Positions 55,431 through 64,000 are shown, numbered from the stretch's first letter. The stretch: 64,000 nt of DNA from Qipengyuania spongiae (GCF_026168555.1 NZ_CP092471.1:630501-694500); one strand, 5' to 3'. Program-made: numbers and translations. Notes: generated by a model not told the origin, from the sequence alone.

Positions 55431-56700
55431 GGAGCGATGAACGTGCTAGTACCATTTCGCCAGACGTTTATTGTCATTGGCGCGAAATCATTCACACGGT
55501 CGAGTGGCATGTATACAAACCAGCAATCGGTATCAGACGTTTGATTGTCGCACGGGCGTTCACCTCGATCAGGGAATACGGGATTGACCGGCTTCTTATT
55601 GGACCCGTGCAAAATTCCAGCTGCTTGGACTTGGTGATAGCCAGAGGCGGAATCGTAACGTGGCGCGTCGAATACTGCGCCACCAGAGTCGCCGCCGTCG
55701 GAAATTATACGTTGATCTGATCTACCGACCTGAACCATTCCATCCACTAAAATACCATCGTCGTTATAGCCACCGTAGTAGCTTGAATTGACGATTATGC
55801 CGCAGGTAATGCCGGTAGTTCTGCCAGATTTGCACCTCACGGCCCCGTTCGGGTGTCCCGGATTGTATACCCCCGTGGTTGTTCCGCTTGATAGGCTACC
55901 TATGACACGTAAGTAATCATTGGCTGGAAGTCCGCTATGATAATTGGAATAACTAACTGTCGTTGGTCGCCAGCCATTCGGTGCGCTACTATCGCGCACA
56001 TCTTGGGTATAAGAGCCCTCTCTTGGATTGTAATAATATATGAAGGGACCACTTTTCACCGTTGTTGCAGGTATGAGCCTAAAGTCATAGGTCCGCCTTA
56101 AATTCGTGGCTCCACTTTCATAAGCATAACGCCTATATCGCGAGTCCGACTGATTCGAAAATGTTATGACCTTTCGACCAGTGTTTTCATCGTTTCTTCT
56201 GGTTTCGCTAGGGCTGTCTTGGCAATGCTCTGCAGTCAGAAGCCCTTGATTGCCACTTTGGTCTCGAGCTGTAAATGAAAAGGTGCAGTAGTAGTTTGTA
56301 CCTCTGTTCCCATAGTGCGACCAGCCACCATATAGAATATCACTTGACGTAGCATTGCTTTGTGACGTGGTAGTAAGGTCACCCTCTTTGAACTCGACAA
56401 GCGCGCGATACTGCGGGGGAACCAAAGCGCGAAGTTTTGCTATGTTATCTCTGGGTGTACGTATAACGAAACGATCTCGGCTGTAATCAAAGGCCAACTC
56501 ATAACCGCTGTTACCCAAAACAGAAATGAGTGCTGTGCGTGTCGTTTCGACTTCGCCAATGGCAAAGCGGGAGCGCCTAATTTGAACGAAGGATCGCAGT
56601 TTTGCTGGAATAAGTTTTCTGACTTCGGAGTCGAATTGATCAGATGCCATGCTGAGCACCACCTGTCCCCCGTCAGCACCTATGGCACAGATTTGAGGTT
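55427..56700 (-). pseudogene. Trypsin-fold (S1) secreted protease, 5' end cut by an IS remnant
   Basis: The coding frame carries a complete chymotrypsin-like triad: His in LTAEHCQDS, Asp in RTYDFRLIP and Ser in SDGGDSGGAVFD. A pro-domain-like region precedes it (SRDRFVIRTPRDNIAKLRAL), as in alpha-lytic-type proteases. The frame continues to 56779, but the last 26 or so codons are the antisense of IS sequence and no signal peptide remains. The gene was therefore probably truncated at about 56700. AT-rich composition suggests transfer. An internal start such as MASDQFDSEV could still give an unexported product. Confidence 0.72.
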
Positions 56701-56985
56701 GTGATTTAAGGAGGATTTGGGCTTCGTCGTAGTGACGAAGGAACGAAGATGAAGCCCAAATCCTCCAATGCAAAATCACCGGCCGAGCGGGTGGTAAAGG
56801 ACATCCGCCGCAAGACCCGTCGGCATTTTTCCGCTGAAGATAAGATCAGGATCGTGCTCGACGGCCTGCGCGGTGATGACTCCATTGCCGAGTTGTGCCG
56901 CCGCGAAGGGATCGCACAGAGCCTGTATTACACTTGGTCCAAGGAGTTCATGGAAGCCGGCAAGCGCAGGCTTGCTGGCGATTCT
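56700..56985 (+). mobile_element. IS3-family insertion sequence remnant
   Basis: The left end of an IS, with the terminal TGATTTAAGGAGGATTTGGGC at about 56702 and the start of the transposase OrfA. The right end, OrfB and the second terminal repeat are absent. It separates an AT-rich protease gene from a truncated core-type gene. Confidence 0.75.
56749..56985 (+). pseudogene. Truncated IS3-family transposase OrfA
   Basis: The reading frame gives the OrfA start, with RRHFSAEDKIRIVLDGLRG, the helix-turn-helix residues SIAELCRREGIAQSLYYTW and KEFMEAGKRRLAGD, as in IS3/IS1111-like OrfA proteins. After RRLAGD the similarity ends and the frame runs into unrelated sequence of the next gene. It is a non-functional 5' fragment of about 78 codons. 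Confidence 0.75.
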
Positions 56986-58000
56986 GATCGCCGTGATCGC
57001 GCTTGCGCTGCTGCTGTACCGGGCTGTGCTGGCGCAGGACGATCTCGCGGTGCTCGGCCTGATGGTGGCGATGTCCGCACTCTCGCTGCTGCTGATCGGC
57101 CATCGCCTGGCCTTCGTCGCGGCGCTGCTGGCGCTGATGCTCGGGCGCGGCGGATTCGACACGATCGGGTCGGCGTTCGAGGGGATGCGCGAGCGCAGCT
57201 ATTTCGGCACCTACGCCGTGCGCGAGGACGAGCTGCCGGGCTTGCGCGGGCTGACCCACGGCACCACGCTCCACGGCCTGCAGTTCGCCGATCCCGAGCG
57301 CGCGCGCGAGCCGACCACCTACTACACCCGCACATCGGGCGTCGGGCTGGCGCTGGGCAATTCGGTCGCGCTCGCCGGGCCGCAAGCGCGCATCGGTGTG
57401 ATCGGGCTCGGGGTTGGCACGCTCGCCTGCTATCGCACCCCCGATCAGGCCTACGAATTCTTCGAGATCGACCCCGCCATCGTCGCCCATTCGCGCGACG
57501 GGACCTTCACCTATCTGCGCGACTGCGTGCCGGATGCGGCGATCCATGTGGGCGATGCGCGACTGGAGCTCGAGGCCATGCGAGCGGCGCGGTTCGACAT
57601 CCTCGTGCTCGACGCCTTCAGTTCCGATTCCATCCCGCTCCACCTCTTTACCCGCGAGGCGTTCGGCATCTACCGCCGGGCGATCGATGCTGACGGGCTG
57701 CTGCTGGTCCACATCTCCAGCCGCTATGTCGACTTGCAGCCGATGATCGCCGGCCTTGCCCGCGCGAACGGGATGCAAGCGGCGATTCGCGAGGATCTGG
57801 AGGTCTATGCCACCGGCGCCTCACCCTCGATTTGGGTGGCGCTGTCACCCGATCCCGCGACCATGGCGGTGCTGCGCAAGACGGGCGGGCCGGGCGCTTG
57901 GCAGGATCTGCCACCCCCGCCGGACCGCGTGTGGACCGACGACTTCGCCTCGATCCTGCCTTTCCTCCAGTGGGACAATGTGCTGGGTAGAGGGCCATGA
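56966..58000 (+). pseudogene. Truncated membrane/spermidine-synthase-like protein gene
   Basis: The sequence from about 56966 encodes the end of a multi-helix membrane domain (LLAILIAVIALALLLYRAVL, LAFVAALLALMLG) joined to a spermidine-synthase-type AdoMet domain (IGVIGLGVGTLACY, FEIDPAIVAHSRD, FDILVLDAFSSDSIPLHLF). Intact relatives are fused transporter-synthase proteins with many more N-terminal helices, so the front half appears lost at the IS junction. The 3' end is intact and overlaps the carbonic anhydrase start. Confidence 0.72.
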
Positions 58001-58572
58001 GCACTTCCGCACTGAAAGCCCGCCCGGGCGTCACCATCGTCCCGATCCACGGCAAGACGCCGGACATTCACGACAGCGCCTTCATCGCGCCGGGCTGCAC
58101 GATCATCGGCGATGTGACGATCGGGGCGGACAGCTCGATCTGGTACAATTGCGTGCTGCGTGCCGATGTCAGCCGTATCGTGATCGGCGAGCGGACCAAT
58201 GTCCAGGACGGCAGCGTGCTGCATTGCGATCCCGAGCGGCCCGGCGATCCGGACGGAAGCCCGCTCCTGATCGGGGACGACGTGCTGATCGGCCACATGG
58301 CGATGGTCCATGGCTGCCGGATCGAGAATCGCGGCTTCGTCGGCCTGGGAGCCATCGCTATGAACAAGGCGGTGATCGCCTCCGACGCGATGCTCGCCGC
58401 CGGCGCGATGCTGACCGAGGGCAAGGTGATGGGCGAACGGGAATTGTGGGGTGGCCGCCCCGCGCGCAAGATGCGCGATCTCGACGATGCAGCGATCATG
58501 GGAATGCGCGCCGGGGTGATGCACTACGCCCAGAACGCCAAGGACCATGCGGAGGCGATCGCCGCGCTATGA
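57997..58572 (+). CDS. Gamma-class carbonic anhydrase-like hexapeptide protein
   Basis: A 191-residue left-handed beta-helix protein of the gamma-CA / PaaY-like family. Hexapeptide turns (IIGDVTIGADSSIW, IVIGERTNVQDGS) and metal-ligand histidines (VLHCDP, IGHMAMVHGC) are present. It may hydrate CO2 or act as a related enzyme. It overlaps the truncated gene upstream (ATGA), so it may now depend on transcription started inside the IS or the truncated gene. Confidence 0.88.
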   Translation: MSTSALKARPGVTIVPIHGKTPDIHDSAFIAPGCTIIGDVTIGADSSIWYNCVLRADVSRIVIGERTNVQDGSVLHCDPERPGDPDGSPLLIGDDVLIGHMAMVHGCRIENRGFVGLGAIAMNKAVIASDAMLAAGAMLTEGKVMGERELWGGRPARKMRDLDDAAIMGMRAGVMHYAQNAKDHAEAIAAL

Positions 58573-58610
58573 CGGATAGACCGGAGTTGCGCCGCGCGAC
58601 TTCTCGCCGC

Positions 58611-59252
58611 TCAGTTCTCACGTTTCTCGGTTCGCCAGGCGAGCAGCAATAGCAGCGCGTTTGCTCCCGCCGCCACCAGCGGGCCGGTCGCGCCCGGCAA
58701 GGTGTGGAGCCAAGTGCCGAGGATCGCGCCGCCCAGCAGGCAGAGCCACAGCAGTCCGTAACCCGGTTTGATCCGGTTACGCTGGCCAAGCAGGCTCGCA
58801 GCGAAGTTCTGCCCGATCCGCACCAGCGCCCCTGTCATGTAAGTCACTCCGGCCGAAGAGCCGTCGTCGCGCAGGAAAACATTGTTGACCAGCCCCATGG
58901 CGAAGGCCGCGGGCGCGAGGAAGCCCAGCGTGCTGCCGAACTCATAGGCTGCCGCCGCGATCGATACGAGCGCGAGCGATATGGCGAGCAGGGTGCTGCG
59001 CGGCCTCCGCTCGCTGGTCCAGCCGATCGCCGCGCCCGCCGTGACCCCGCCGAGGAAGCAGGCGATCAGCCCCGCCGGCAGAAGAACCTGCGGGATGCCG
59101 TCGAGCAGGTTTACGCCGAGCTGGGTGGTGTTGCCGGACATGAAGCTGACGAAATAGCCCTGCGCGATCAGGAAACCGGTGGCATCGAGCAGGCCAGCCA
59201 GCCCCGAAAGGCCGAGCTGAAGAGCACGCAGAGGCGGTCGTTGCTGGGGCAT
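58611..59252 (-). CDS. DUF1275 (YoaK-type) membrane protein
   Basis: A 213-residue integral membrane protein with about six helices. Family marks are GLLDATGFLIAQGYFVSFMS, SGNTTQLGVNL and NNVFLRDDGSSAGVTYMTGA. The function of DUF1275 is unknown; some members are linked to stress or acid response. It stands between the convergent carbonic anhydrase gene and the ligase on the same strand. Confidence 0.88.
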   Translation of the reverse strand: MPQQRPPLRALQLGLSGLAGLLDATGFLIAQGYFVSFMSGNTTQLGVNLLDGIPQVLLPAGLIACFLGGVTAGAAIGWTSERRPRSTLLAISLALVSIAAAAYEFGSTLGFLAPAAFAMGLVNNVFLRDDGSSAGVTYMTGALVRIGQNFAASLLGQRNRIKPGYGLLWLCLLGGAILGTWLHTLPGATGPLVAAGANALLLLLAWRTEKREN

Positions 59253-59302
59253 CGCCCGCGCTCAAGCACTTGGGGCAGGCGCGATCAATCGATTAGTCCG
59301 CC

Positions 59303-60895
59303 CTAGTCCCGCACCAGCGAGCGCAGAGCCTCGATCCTGTCCGCCTCGTGCACCGGCTTGTCCCAGCGGATGCGGTGGATTCGAGGAAAGCGCATGGCGA
59401 GACCGGATTTGTGGCGCTTGCTTTCGTGCACGCTGTCGAAGGCGACTTCGAACACCAGGCTCTTGTCGGTCTCGCGCACGGGGCCGAAGCGGTTGACGGT
59501 ATTCGAGCGAACGTGGCGGTCGAGCTTCTTCAGTTCCTCGTCGGTGAAGCCCGAATAGGCCTTGCCCACCGGCAGGAGTTCCGCACCCGTGTCGGGATCG
59601 CCGTCCCAGCAGCCGAAAGTATAATCGGAGAAGAAGCTCGAGCGCTTGCCGCTGCCGCGCTGGGCATACATCAGCACGCAATCGACCAGCAGCGGATCGC
59701 GCTTCCACTTGTACCAGTAACCGACGCGCCGCCCGGCGATATAGGGGCTGTCCCTGCGCTTCAGCATCAGCCCTTCGATGGCATCGTCGCGGCTGCCTTC
59801 GCGAATCTGCGCGAGGTGCTCGAAATCGCGCGCCTCGACCACACGGCTGAGGTCGAAATGCGTGTCGGGCAGGCGCTCGATCAGCTGCTCGAGCCGGGCG
59901 CGTCGCTGCGTCCAGGGCAGTTCGCGCAGATCCTCCCCTTCCAGCAACAACACGTCGTAAAGCCGAACGAAGGCGGGCGCTTCGGTCAGCATCTTCTTGC
60001 TCACGATCTTGCGCCCGAGCCGCTGTTGCAGCGCATTGAAGCTCGCCGCGCCACCCTCCTCGCCGCCCTGATGGGTTCCGCGCACCAGCAGCTCGCCATC
60101 GAGCACGGCCGGGAAGGGCAGTACGTCGAGCAGCTCGGGAAAGGTGGCCGAGATATCGTCGCCCGAGCGCGAATATATCCGCGTCTCGTCGCCGGCACGG
60201 ACCAGCTGCACGCGTATGCCGTCCCATTTCCATTCGGCCGCGTAATCGGCGAGGTCGACCACCGTTTCCTCCAGCGGGTGGGCGAGCATGAAGGGTCGGA
60301 AGGTCGGCAGATTGGCGATGTCGGGCGGCGGTTTGCCATGCGCCGCCCAGTCGAACAGTTCGGGATAGGGCGGGGCGAGGCCGTGCCAGTATTCCTCGAC
60401 CTCGTCGACGCCGACCTCGAACCCTTGCGCAAAAGCGGTCTTGGCCAGCCGGCTGGAAACCCCGATCCGCATCCCCCCGGTGGCGAGCTTGAGCAGCGCG
60501 TAGCGGCCGGAAGGGTCGAGCCGGTCGAGCAGGCCCGGCAATTCGGTGAACACGCTCTTGCGGTTCATGCCCGACAGCATTTCGACCGTCTCGGACACGC
60601 TCGGCGGCGATGGGTCGGTCTGGGGGGAGGGCCAGAGCAGGCTGGCGGTCTCGGCCGTATCGCCCACGAAATCGCGGCTCAGCGTCCACAACACCGGGTC
60701 GATCCGGTCCTTGAGCAGATTGCGGATGGTCGAGCTTTTAACCGCAGGGAAATCGAGCCCGTCGCTGAGCGCCGCCAGCGCCCACCCCCGGTCGGGATCG
60801 GGCGTCGCGCGCAGATATTCCGCGATCAGCCGCAATTTCTCGTTGCGGCTGCGCGTATAGACCAGCGCATCGATCAGGGCGGCGAACTCTTCCAA
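59303..60895 (-). CDS. ATP-dependent DNA ligase (cisplatin-response type)
   Basis: A 530-residue ATP-dependent ligase. The nucleotidyltransferase lysine lies in EWKWDGIRVQLV (KxDG motif), followed by IYSRSGDDIS, LDGELLV and EGLMLKRRDSPY, with the OB-fold motif RVGYWYKWKRD. This class occurs with a metallo-beta-lactamase exonuclease, here at 62008 and separated by the OmpA gene. It likely acts in DNA damage repair rather than replication. The 3' end is followed by the DUF1275 gene. Confidence 0.9.
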   Translation of the reverse strand: MEEFAALIDALVYTRSRNEKLRLIAEYLRATPDPDRGWALAALSDGLDFPAVKSSTIRNLLKDRIDPVLWTLSRDFVGDTAETASLLWPSPQTDPSPPSVSETVEMLSGMNRKSVFTELPGLLDRLDPSGRYALLKLATGGMRIGVSSRLAKTAFAQGFEVGVDEVEEYWHGLAPPYPELFDWAAHGKPPPDIANLPTFRPFMLAHPLEETVVDLADYAAEWKWDGIRVQLVRAGDETRIYSRSGDDISATFPELLDVLPFPAVLDGELLVRGTHQGGEEGGAASFNALQQRLGRKIVSKKMLTEAPAFVRLYDVLLLEGEDLRELPWTQRRARLEQLIERLPDTHFDLSRVVEARDFEHLAQIREGSRDDAIEGLMLKRRDSPYIAGRRVGYWYKWKRDPLLVDCVLMYAQRGSGKRSSFFSDYTFGCWDGDPDTGAELLPVGKAYSGFTDEELKKLDRHVRSNTVNRFGPVRETDKSLVFEVAFDSVHESKRHKSGLAMRFPRIHRIRWDKPVHEADRIEALRSLVRD

Positions 60896-60897
60896 GC

Positions 60898-61926
60898 TCA
60901 GCCTTCGCCGATGATCACTTCGACGCGCCGGTTCTTCGCCATCCCCGCTGCGTTCTCGCGGCCATCGGGCGTCATGTTCTGCGCCACCGGCCGATCCTCG
61001 CCGATACCCCTGGTCGACATGCGACTGGCGGGGACCTGCCGAACGTCCTTCAGATAATCGCGAACGGCCTGTGCGCGCCGTTCCGACAGGCGCTGATTGT
61101 ATGCATCCTCACCCTGGCTGTCGGTATGGCCTTCGATCGTGATCTTCGCGGCAGGCTGCGCCTTGATGAGCTGGGCAAGCATGTCGAGCGTGGAGCGGGC
61201 GGCAGGCCGGATATCGGCCTTGTCGGTATCGAACAGGACATCACCCGGCAGGGATACCAGCGTGCCCCGTTCGGTTTCGGTCGCTTTCAGTTCTGATCGC
61301 AACGTGGAAATCGTGCTGGCGGAGCGCGTTGCCGCAGGCTCCGGTTCCGATGCGATCAGCCGAAGCGAACTCGATTTTTTTTTTGCTTCCCTCTCGGTGA
61401 AGGCGGCGGCGGTCAATTGCATCGGGATGCGAAAGCCCGGGTATCGGGAATCGTCGTCTTCCAGATAACGCGCATTGTTGACGAACAGCGTAGCGGGGCC
61501 ACCTTGGGTGAGTTTGCCCTTGAAGACGAGCTCGGCGCGCACTTCCTGTCCGGGCGGGATTTCGAGGCTCTCGTTGTTCGCCGGTGCCTCCAGCATGAGC
61601 TTTCCGCCGTCGGGGCTGAAGAGATAAGCGCCGCCGAAACCGTTCAGGGTCACGGGGTGGATGGAACCGTTGAGGATGGTCATCGTCACGAGCGTTTCGG
61701 TGGGCGTGGCCCGGATCGACTCCAGTGCGATCCGCGTCCCGTTCGGATGGGTCTGCACGATGTTGAGGGGCATTGCCTCACCATCCGCGAAAACCGCGCC
61801 ATCCTCCTCCTCGACTGCCGTTTCGCCCGCGGCGAGGGTCGAGTCCTGCGCCTCGTCCTCGGCTTCTTTCACGGTGCATCCTGCAAGCAGGATGGCCAAG
61901 GTGGCGGCTGGGATCGCGATCTTCAT
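60898..61926 (-). CDS. OmpA-family lipoprotein
   Basis: A 342-residue lipoprotein (signal MKIAIPAATLAILLAGC) with an N-terminal beta-rich domain (about 45-180) and a C-terminal OmpA peptidoglycan-binding domain (LFDTDKADIRPAARSTLDML, IEGHTDSQGEDAYNQRLSER). A run of ten A on the coding strand (61375-61384 in window coordinates) encodes KKK between the two halves, which is prone to slippage. It lies between ligase and exonuclease genes on the same strand. Confidence 0.9.
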   Translation of the reverse strand: MKIAIPAATLAILLAGCTVKEAEDEAQDSTLAAGETAVEEEDGAVFADGEAMPLNIVQTHPNGTRIALESIRATPTETLVTMTILNGSIHPVTLNGFGGAYLFSPDGGKLMLEAPANNESLEIPPGQEVRAELVFKGKLTQGGPATLFVNNARYLEDDDSRYPGFRIPMQLTAAAFTEREAKKKSSSLRLIASEPEPAATRSASTISTLRSELKATETERGTLVSLPGDVLFDTDKADIRPAARSTLDMLAQLIKAQPAAKITIEGHTDSQGEDAYNQRLSERRAQAVRDYLKDVRQVPASRMSTRGIGEDRPVAQNMTPDGRENAAGMAKNRRVEVIIGEG

Positions 61927-62007
61927 TATCGGACTTGCCTCGTTCCTATTCCGGGTAAGGAGAAAAACCGGCGAGGGACGGGCTCGTTCCGTGGTCCGAT
62001 ACCGGCC

Positions 62008-63018
62008 CTAGTCATCTTCGTCCTCGTAGCCCACCATGGCGAGCGCGCGGGCGCGGCGCTGGGTTAGCTGGCACCAGCGCAGCAGCGCATCCTCGCGGCC
62101 GTGGGTAATCCAGTTTTCCTGCGCGCCGACCTCCTCGATCGTGCGGGTCAGCTCGTTCCAGTCGGCGTGGTCGGAGATGACCAGCGGCAGCTCGACATTG
62201 CGCTGCCGGGCGCGCTGGCGCACGCGCATCCAGCCCGATGCCATGGCGGTGATCGGCTCGGGCAGGCGCCGGCTCCAGCGGTCGTTGAGCGCGGAAGGCG
62301 GGCAGACGACGATATGGCCGCGGATGTCCTCCTTCTTGTAGTCCATCACCATCCGCAATTCGCCCAGATCGACGCCGTGTTCCTCGTAGAGGCGGCACAT
62401 CTTCTCCATCGCGCCGTGGAGATAGATGGGCGCGTGGTGCCCGGCGGCGCGCAGTTCGGCGATCACACGTTGCGCCTTGCCCAGAGCATAGGCGCCGACC
62501 AGCACGCAGCGATCGGGATGGGCGGCGAGGCGTTCCAGAAGCTTGGCCATTTCCTCCGCGATCGGCGGGTGAGTGAAGACCGGCAGGCCAAAGGTCGCCT
62601 CGGTGATGAAGATGTCGCACGGCGTGACTTCGAAGGGCGGGCAGGTGGGATCGGCGCGGCGCTTGTAGTCGCCGGTCACGATCACCCGCTCGCCCGCATG
62701 TTCGAGCAGGATCTGTGCGCTGCCCAGCACATGGCCCGCCGGAATATAGGTCGCATCGACCCCGCCCGGCAGGCGGATCGTCTCGCCGTATTCGACCGGA
62801 GTCGCGCCCTCGCGGGTGTTGTAGCGCAAATCCATGATCGCCAGTGTCTCGGGCGTGGCGACCGTGGTGCCGTGTCCGCCGCGCGCATGGTCGGCATGGC
62901 CATGGGTCACCAGTGCGCGATCGACCGCCCGCGAGGGGTCAACCCAGGCATCGGCCGGGACGACATGGATGCCCCAGGGTTCGGGCTTGATCCAGGAAAA
63001 GGGGGCGGCGGACGGCAT
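62008..63018 (-). CDS. Ligase-associated DNA exonuclease (metallo-beta-lactamase fold)
   Basis: A 336-residue beta-CASP/MBL nuclease. The metal site is HGHADHARGGHG with further ligands in IPAGHVLGSAQILLE and GDYKRRADPTCPPFE, and ISDHADWNEL near the C-terminus. The family associates with the ATP-dependent ligase found downstream, and together they are thought to process DNA ends. I chose ATG 63018 because the family start MPSAAPFSWIKPEPWG follows; an upstream in-frame start is less likely. Confidence 0.9.
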   Translation of the reverse strand: MPSAAPFSWIKPEPWGIHVVPADAWVDPSRAVDRALVTHGHADHARGGHGTTVATPETLAIMDLRYNTREGATPVEYGETIRLPGGVDATYIPAGHVLGSAQILLEHAGERVIVTGDYKRRADPTCPPFEVTPCDIFITEATFGLPVFTHPPIAEEMAKLLERLAAHPDRCVLVGAYALGKAQRVIAELRAAGHHAPIYLHGAMEKMCRLYEEHGVDLGELRMVMDYKKEDIRGHIVVCPPSALNDRWSRRLPEPITAMASGWMRVRQRARQRNVELPLVISDHADWNELTRTIEEVGAQENWITHGREDALLRWCQLTQRRARALAMVGYEDEDD

Positions 63019-63120
63019 CCCCGATTCAAGCGAGGCGGAGCGCAAGCGTTCCCGGCGAGTTGAAAGCAGAGGGAAAGTTGAGGGAGAGTCAGGCGCAAAT
63101 CAGGGGAAAGTTGGCACCTT

Positions 63121-64000
63121 TCAGTGCGCCTGCGTGCGGAAACGGCCCAGAACACGTTTCAGCGTCGGTTTCTGCCCCGTGGCGAGCAGGCTCGCGCGGA
63201 ACAGACGGCCGATGAAGATCATCTCCAGCACGATCGCCACCGCCAGCAGCGCGCCGCTGCCGACCAGCACCCAGGTCTCGATTCCCATTCCGAGGCGCGC
63301 AAGGACCGCGAAGGGGGTCCACAGCGGCACCCAGGTCAGCACCTGCACGATCAGCCCCTCGCGCCCGGCGATTACCGCCTGCAGCAGGAAGGTGATCGGC
63401 AGCAGGATCGCGAGGAGGATCGGCATCAGATAGCCCTGCGCCTCGCTCATCGAATCGACCATCGCGCCGACCGCGACGAACAGCGCCGAAATCCCGATAT
63501 ATCCCGCGACGAAGAAATAGAGGATCGCGAGGATGATACCGGGCGAGGAGACCGGCTCCAGCGCCGGGCGGATCATGTCCGATATCACGCCTTGCGTGGC
63601 ATAAGCCGCCACCGCAGCGCAGCCGGCCCAGACGGCGATCATCAGCAGGCCGACGGTCAACGCGCCGAGCAGCTTGCCGTACATCAGCTCTTCCGGCGTG
63701 ATGCAGGCGAGCAGGCTTTCGAGCAGCTTGTTCGAGCGTTCCTCGACCGAGCCCTGCAGCATCCAGCTGCCCGACAGCATCAGGCTCATCATCAGGATGT
63801 AGGAGAGGGCGAGCGGCACGATCGAGCGCACCAGCAGCGCCTCGCGCGCCCCGCCGCCCGGCGGCGGAGTGGTCACGGCGATGGCGGGCGCGGCGGTCTG
63901 GATCGCCGCTGCCTCGGCGCCGGAAATGCCGCGTTCGGCGAGCAGGCGACTGCGCAGGTCTCCGGTCAGCACTTCCTGCATGGTCGCGACGAAGGCGGCG
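63121..64000 (-). CDS. ABC-2-type transporter permease (5' end outside window)
   Basis: The carboxyl-terminal portion (about 290 residues visible) of an integral membrane permease, NatB/ABC-2 type. Helices include LALSYILMMSLMLSGSWML and LMIAVWAGCAAVAAYAT. The signature segment GSVEERSNKLLESLLACITPEELMYGKLLG is typical of sodium-efflux-type ABC permeases. The reading frame is open to the right edge, so the N-terminus and the ATPase partner are not visible. Confidence 0.85.
   Translation of the reverse strand, partial: AAFVATMQEVLTGDLRSRLLAERGISGAEAAAIQTAAPAIAVTTPPPGGGAREALLVRSIVPLALSYILMMSLMLSGSWMLQGSVEERSNKLLESLLACITPEELMYGKLLGALTVGLLMIAVWAGCAAVAAYATQGVISDMIRPALEPVSSPGIILAILYFFVAGYIGISALFVAVGAMVDSMSEAQGYLMPILLAILLPITFLLQAVIAGREGLIVQVLTWVPLWTPFAVLARLGMGIETWVLVGSGALLAVAIVLEMIFIGRLFRASLLATGQKPTLKRVLGRFRTQAH

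Noticed and set aside
59348..61057. Open frame antisense to the DNA ligase
   Set aside because: The ligase frame carries all motifs. The antisense translation is compositional only.
61375..61384. OmpA gene split by frameshift at the A10 run
   Set aside because: The frame reads straight through with intact domains on both sides, so the gene is intact in this sequence and only slippage-prone.
1..64000. tRNA, rRNA, riboswitch or CRISPR elements
   Set aside because: I read intergenic gaps for cloverleaf-like GGTTCRANTCC segments and regularly spaced repeats and saw none that I could support.

Overview
The window is a contiguous stretch of a GC-rich (about 64 percent by eye) alphaproteobacterial chromosome. 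Gene content and protein style point to Sphingomonadales, most likely Erythrobacteraceae: a SUV3-like helicase, CarD, FdxA, UrcA and DUF6489-type small proteins, the gene order hemE / RP001-type gene / maf / aroE / coaE / dnaQ, and the ligase-associated nuclease pair. Most of it is dense housekeeping sequence, with many ATGA start/stop overlaps that imply translational coupling. I saw no rRNA, tRNA or CRISPR array.

Layout. 1-13 kb: two GNAT acetyltransferases, hemB, an M23 peptidase, a SUV3-like helicase with an S4 protein and FdxA, CarD with a strong terminator, a GIN-domain lipoprotein, a threonylcarbamoyl-AMP synthase, an acyl-CoA dehydrogenase and a sorbosone-dehydrogenase-like beta-propeller. 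13-20 kb: a free-methionine sulfoxide reductase, then the segregation and tRNA-modification cluster parB-parA-rsmG-mnmG-mnmE on the minus strand, with three parS-type sites. 20-27 kb: dienelactone hydrolase, an FMN glutamate-synthase-like protein, an NTF2-like protein, a BLUF photoreceptor, rho, hemJ and hemE. 26.9-27.2 kb: an AT-rich, GANTC-rich intergenic region with DnaA-box-like sites, which I predict to be the chromosome origin. 27-31 kb: ppsR (RP001-type), maf, aroE, coaE, dnaQ and hpf. 31-48 kb: thioesterase, cell-wall hydrolase, xth, erpA, a CBS protein, an S9 peptidase, a PopZ-like polar organiser, tolC, an L-isoaspartate methyltransferase-like protein, fumarate hydratase, a LytS/LytTR two-component pair, a diacylglycerol-kinase-like protein, a phosphoesterase and rpsI/rplM.

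48-57 kb is an accessory region. It holds a four-gene restriction-modification-type operon in which every junction overlaps: an HTH protein of unknown function, a C5 cytosine methyltransferase, a GHKL ATPase with a predicted C-terminal PD-(D/E)XK nuclease, and Vsr. A tyrosine recombinase diverges from it, with a palindromic operator-like pair between them. Next comes a distinctly AT-rich segment with a lipoprotein and a trypsin-fold secreted protease. An IS3-family remnant then cuts into the protease 5' end and has removed the front of a membrane/spermidine-synthase-like gene. 58-64 kb returns to core genes: gamma carbonic anhydrase, a DUF1275 protein, an ATP-dependent DNA ligase with its associated exonuclease (separated by an OmpA lipoprotein), and a partial ABC permease.

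The genes fit together as an origin-proximal domain. The predicted oriC lies 8-10 kb from three parS sites next to parAB. A PopZ-like protein that could anchor ParB-parS at the pole is encoded about 11 kb away on the other side, as in Caulobacter-type chromosomes. The most unusual system is the GHKL-nuclease/methyltransferase/Vsr/HTH operon.
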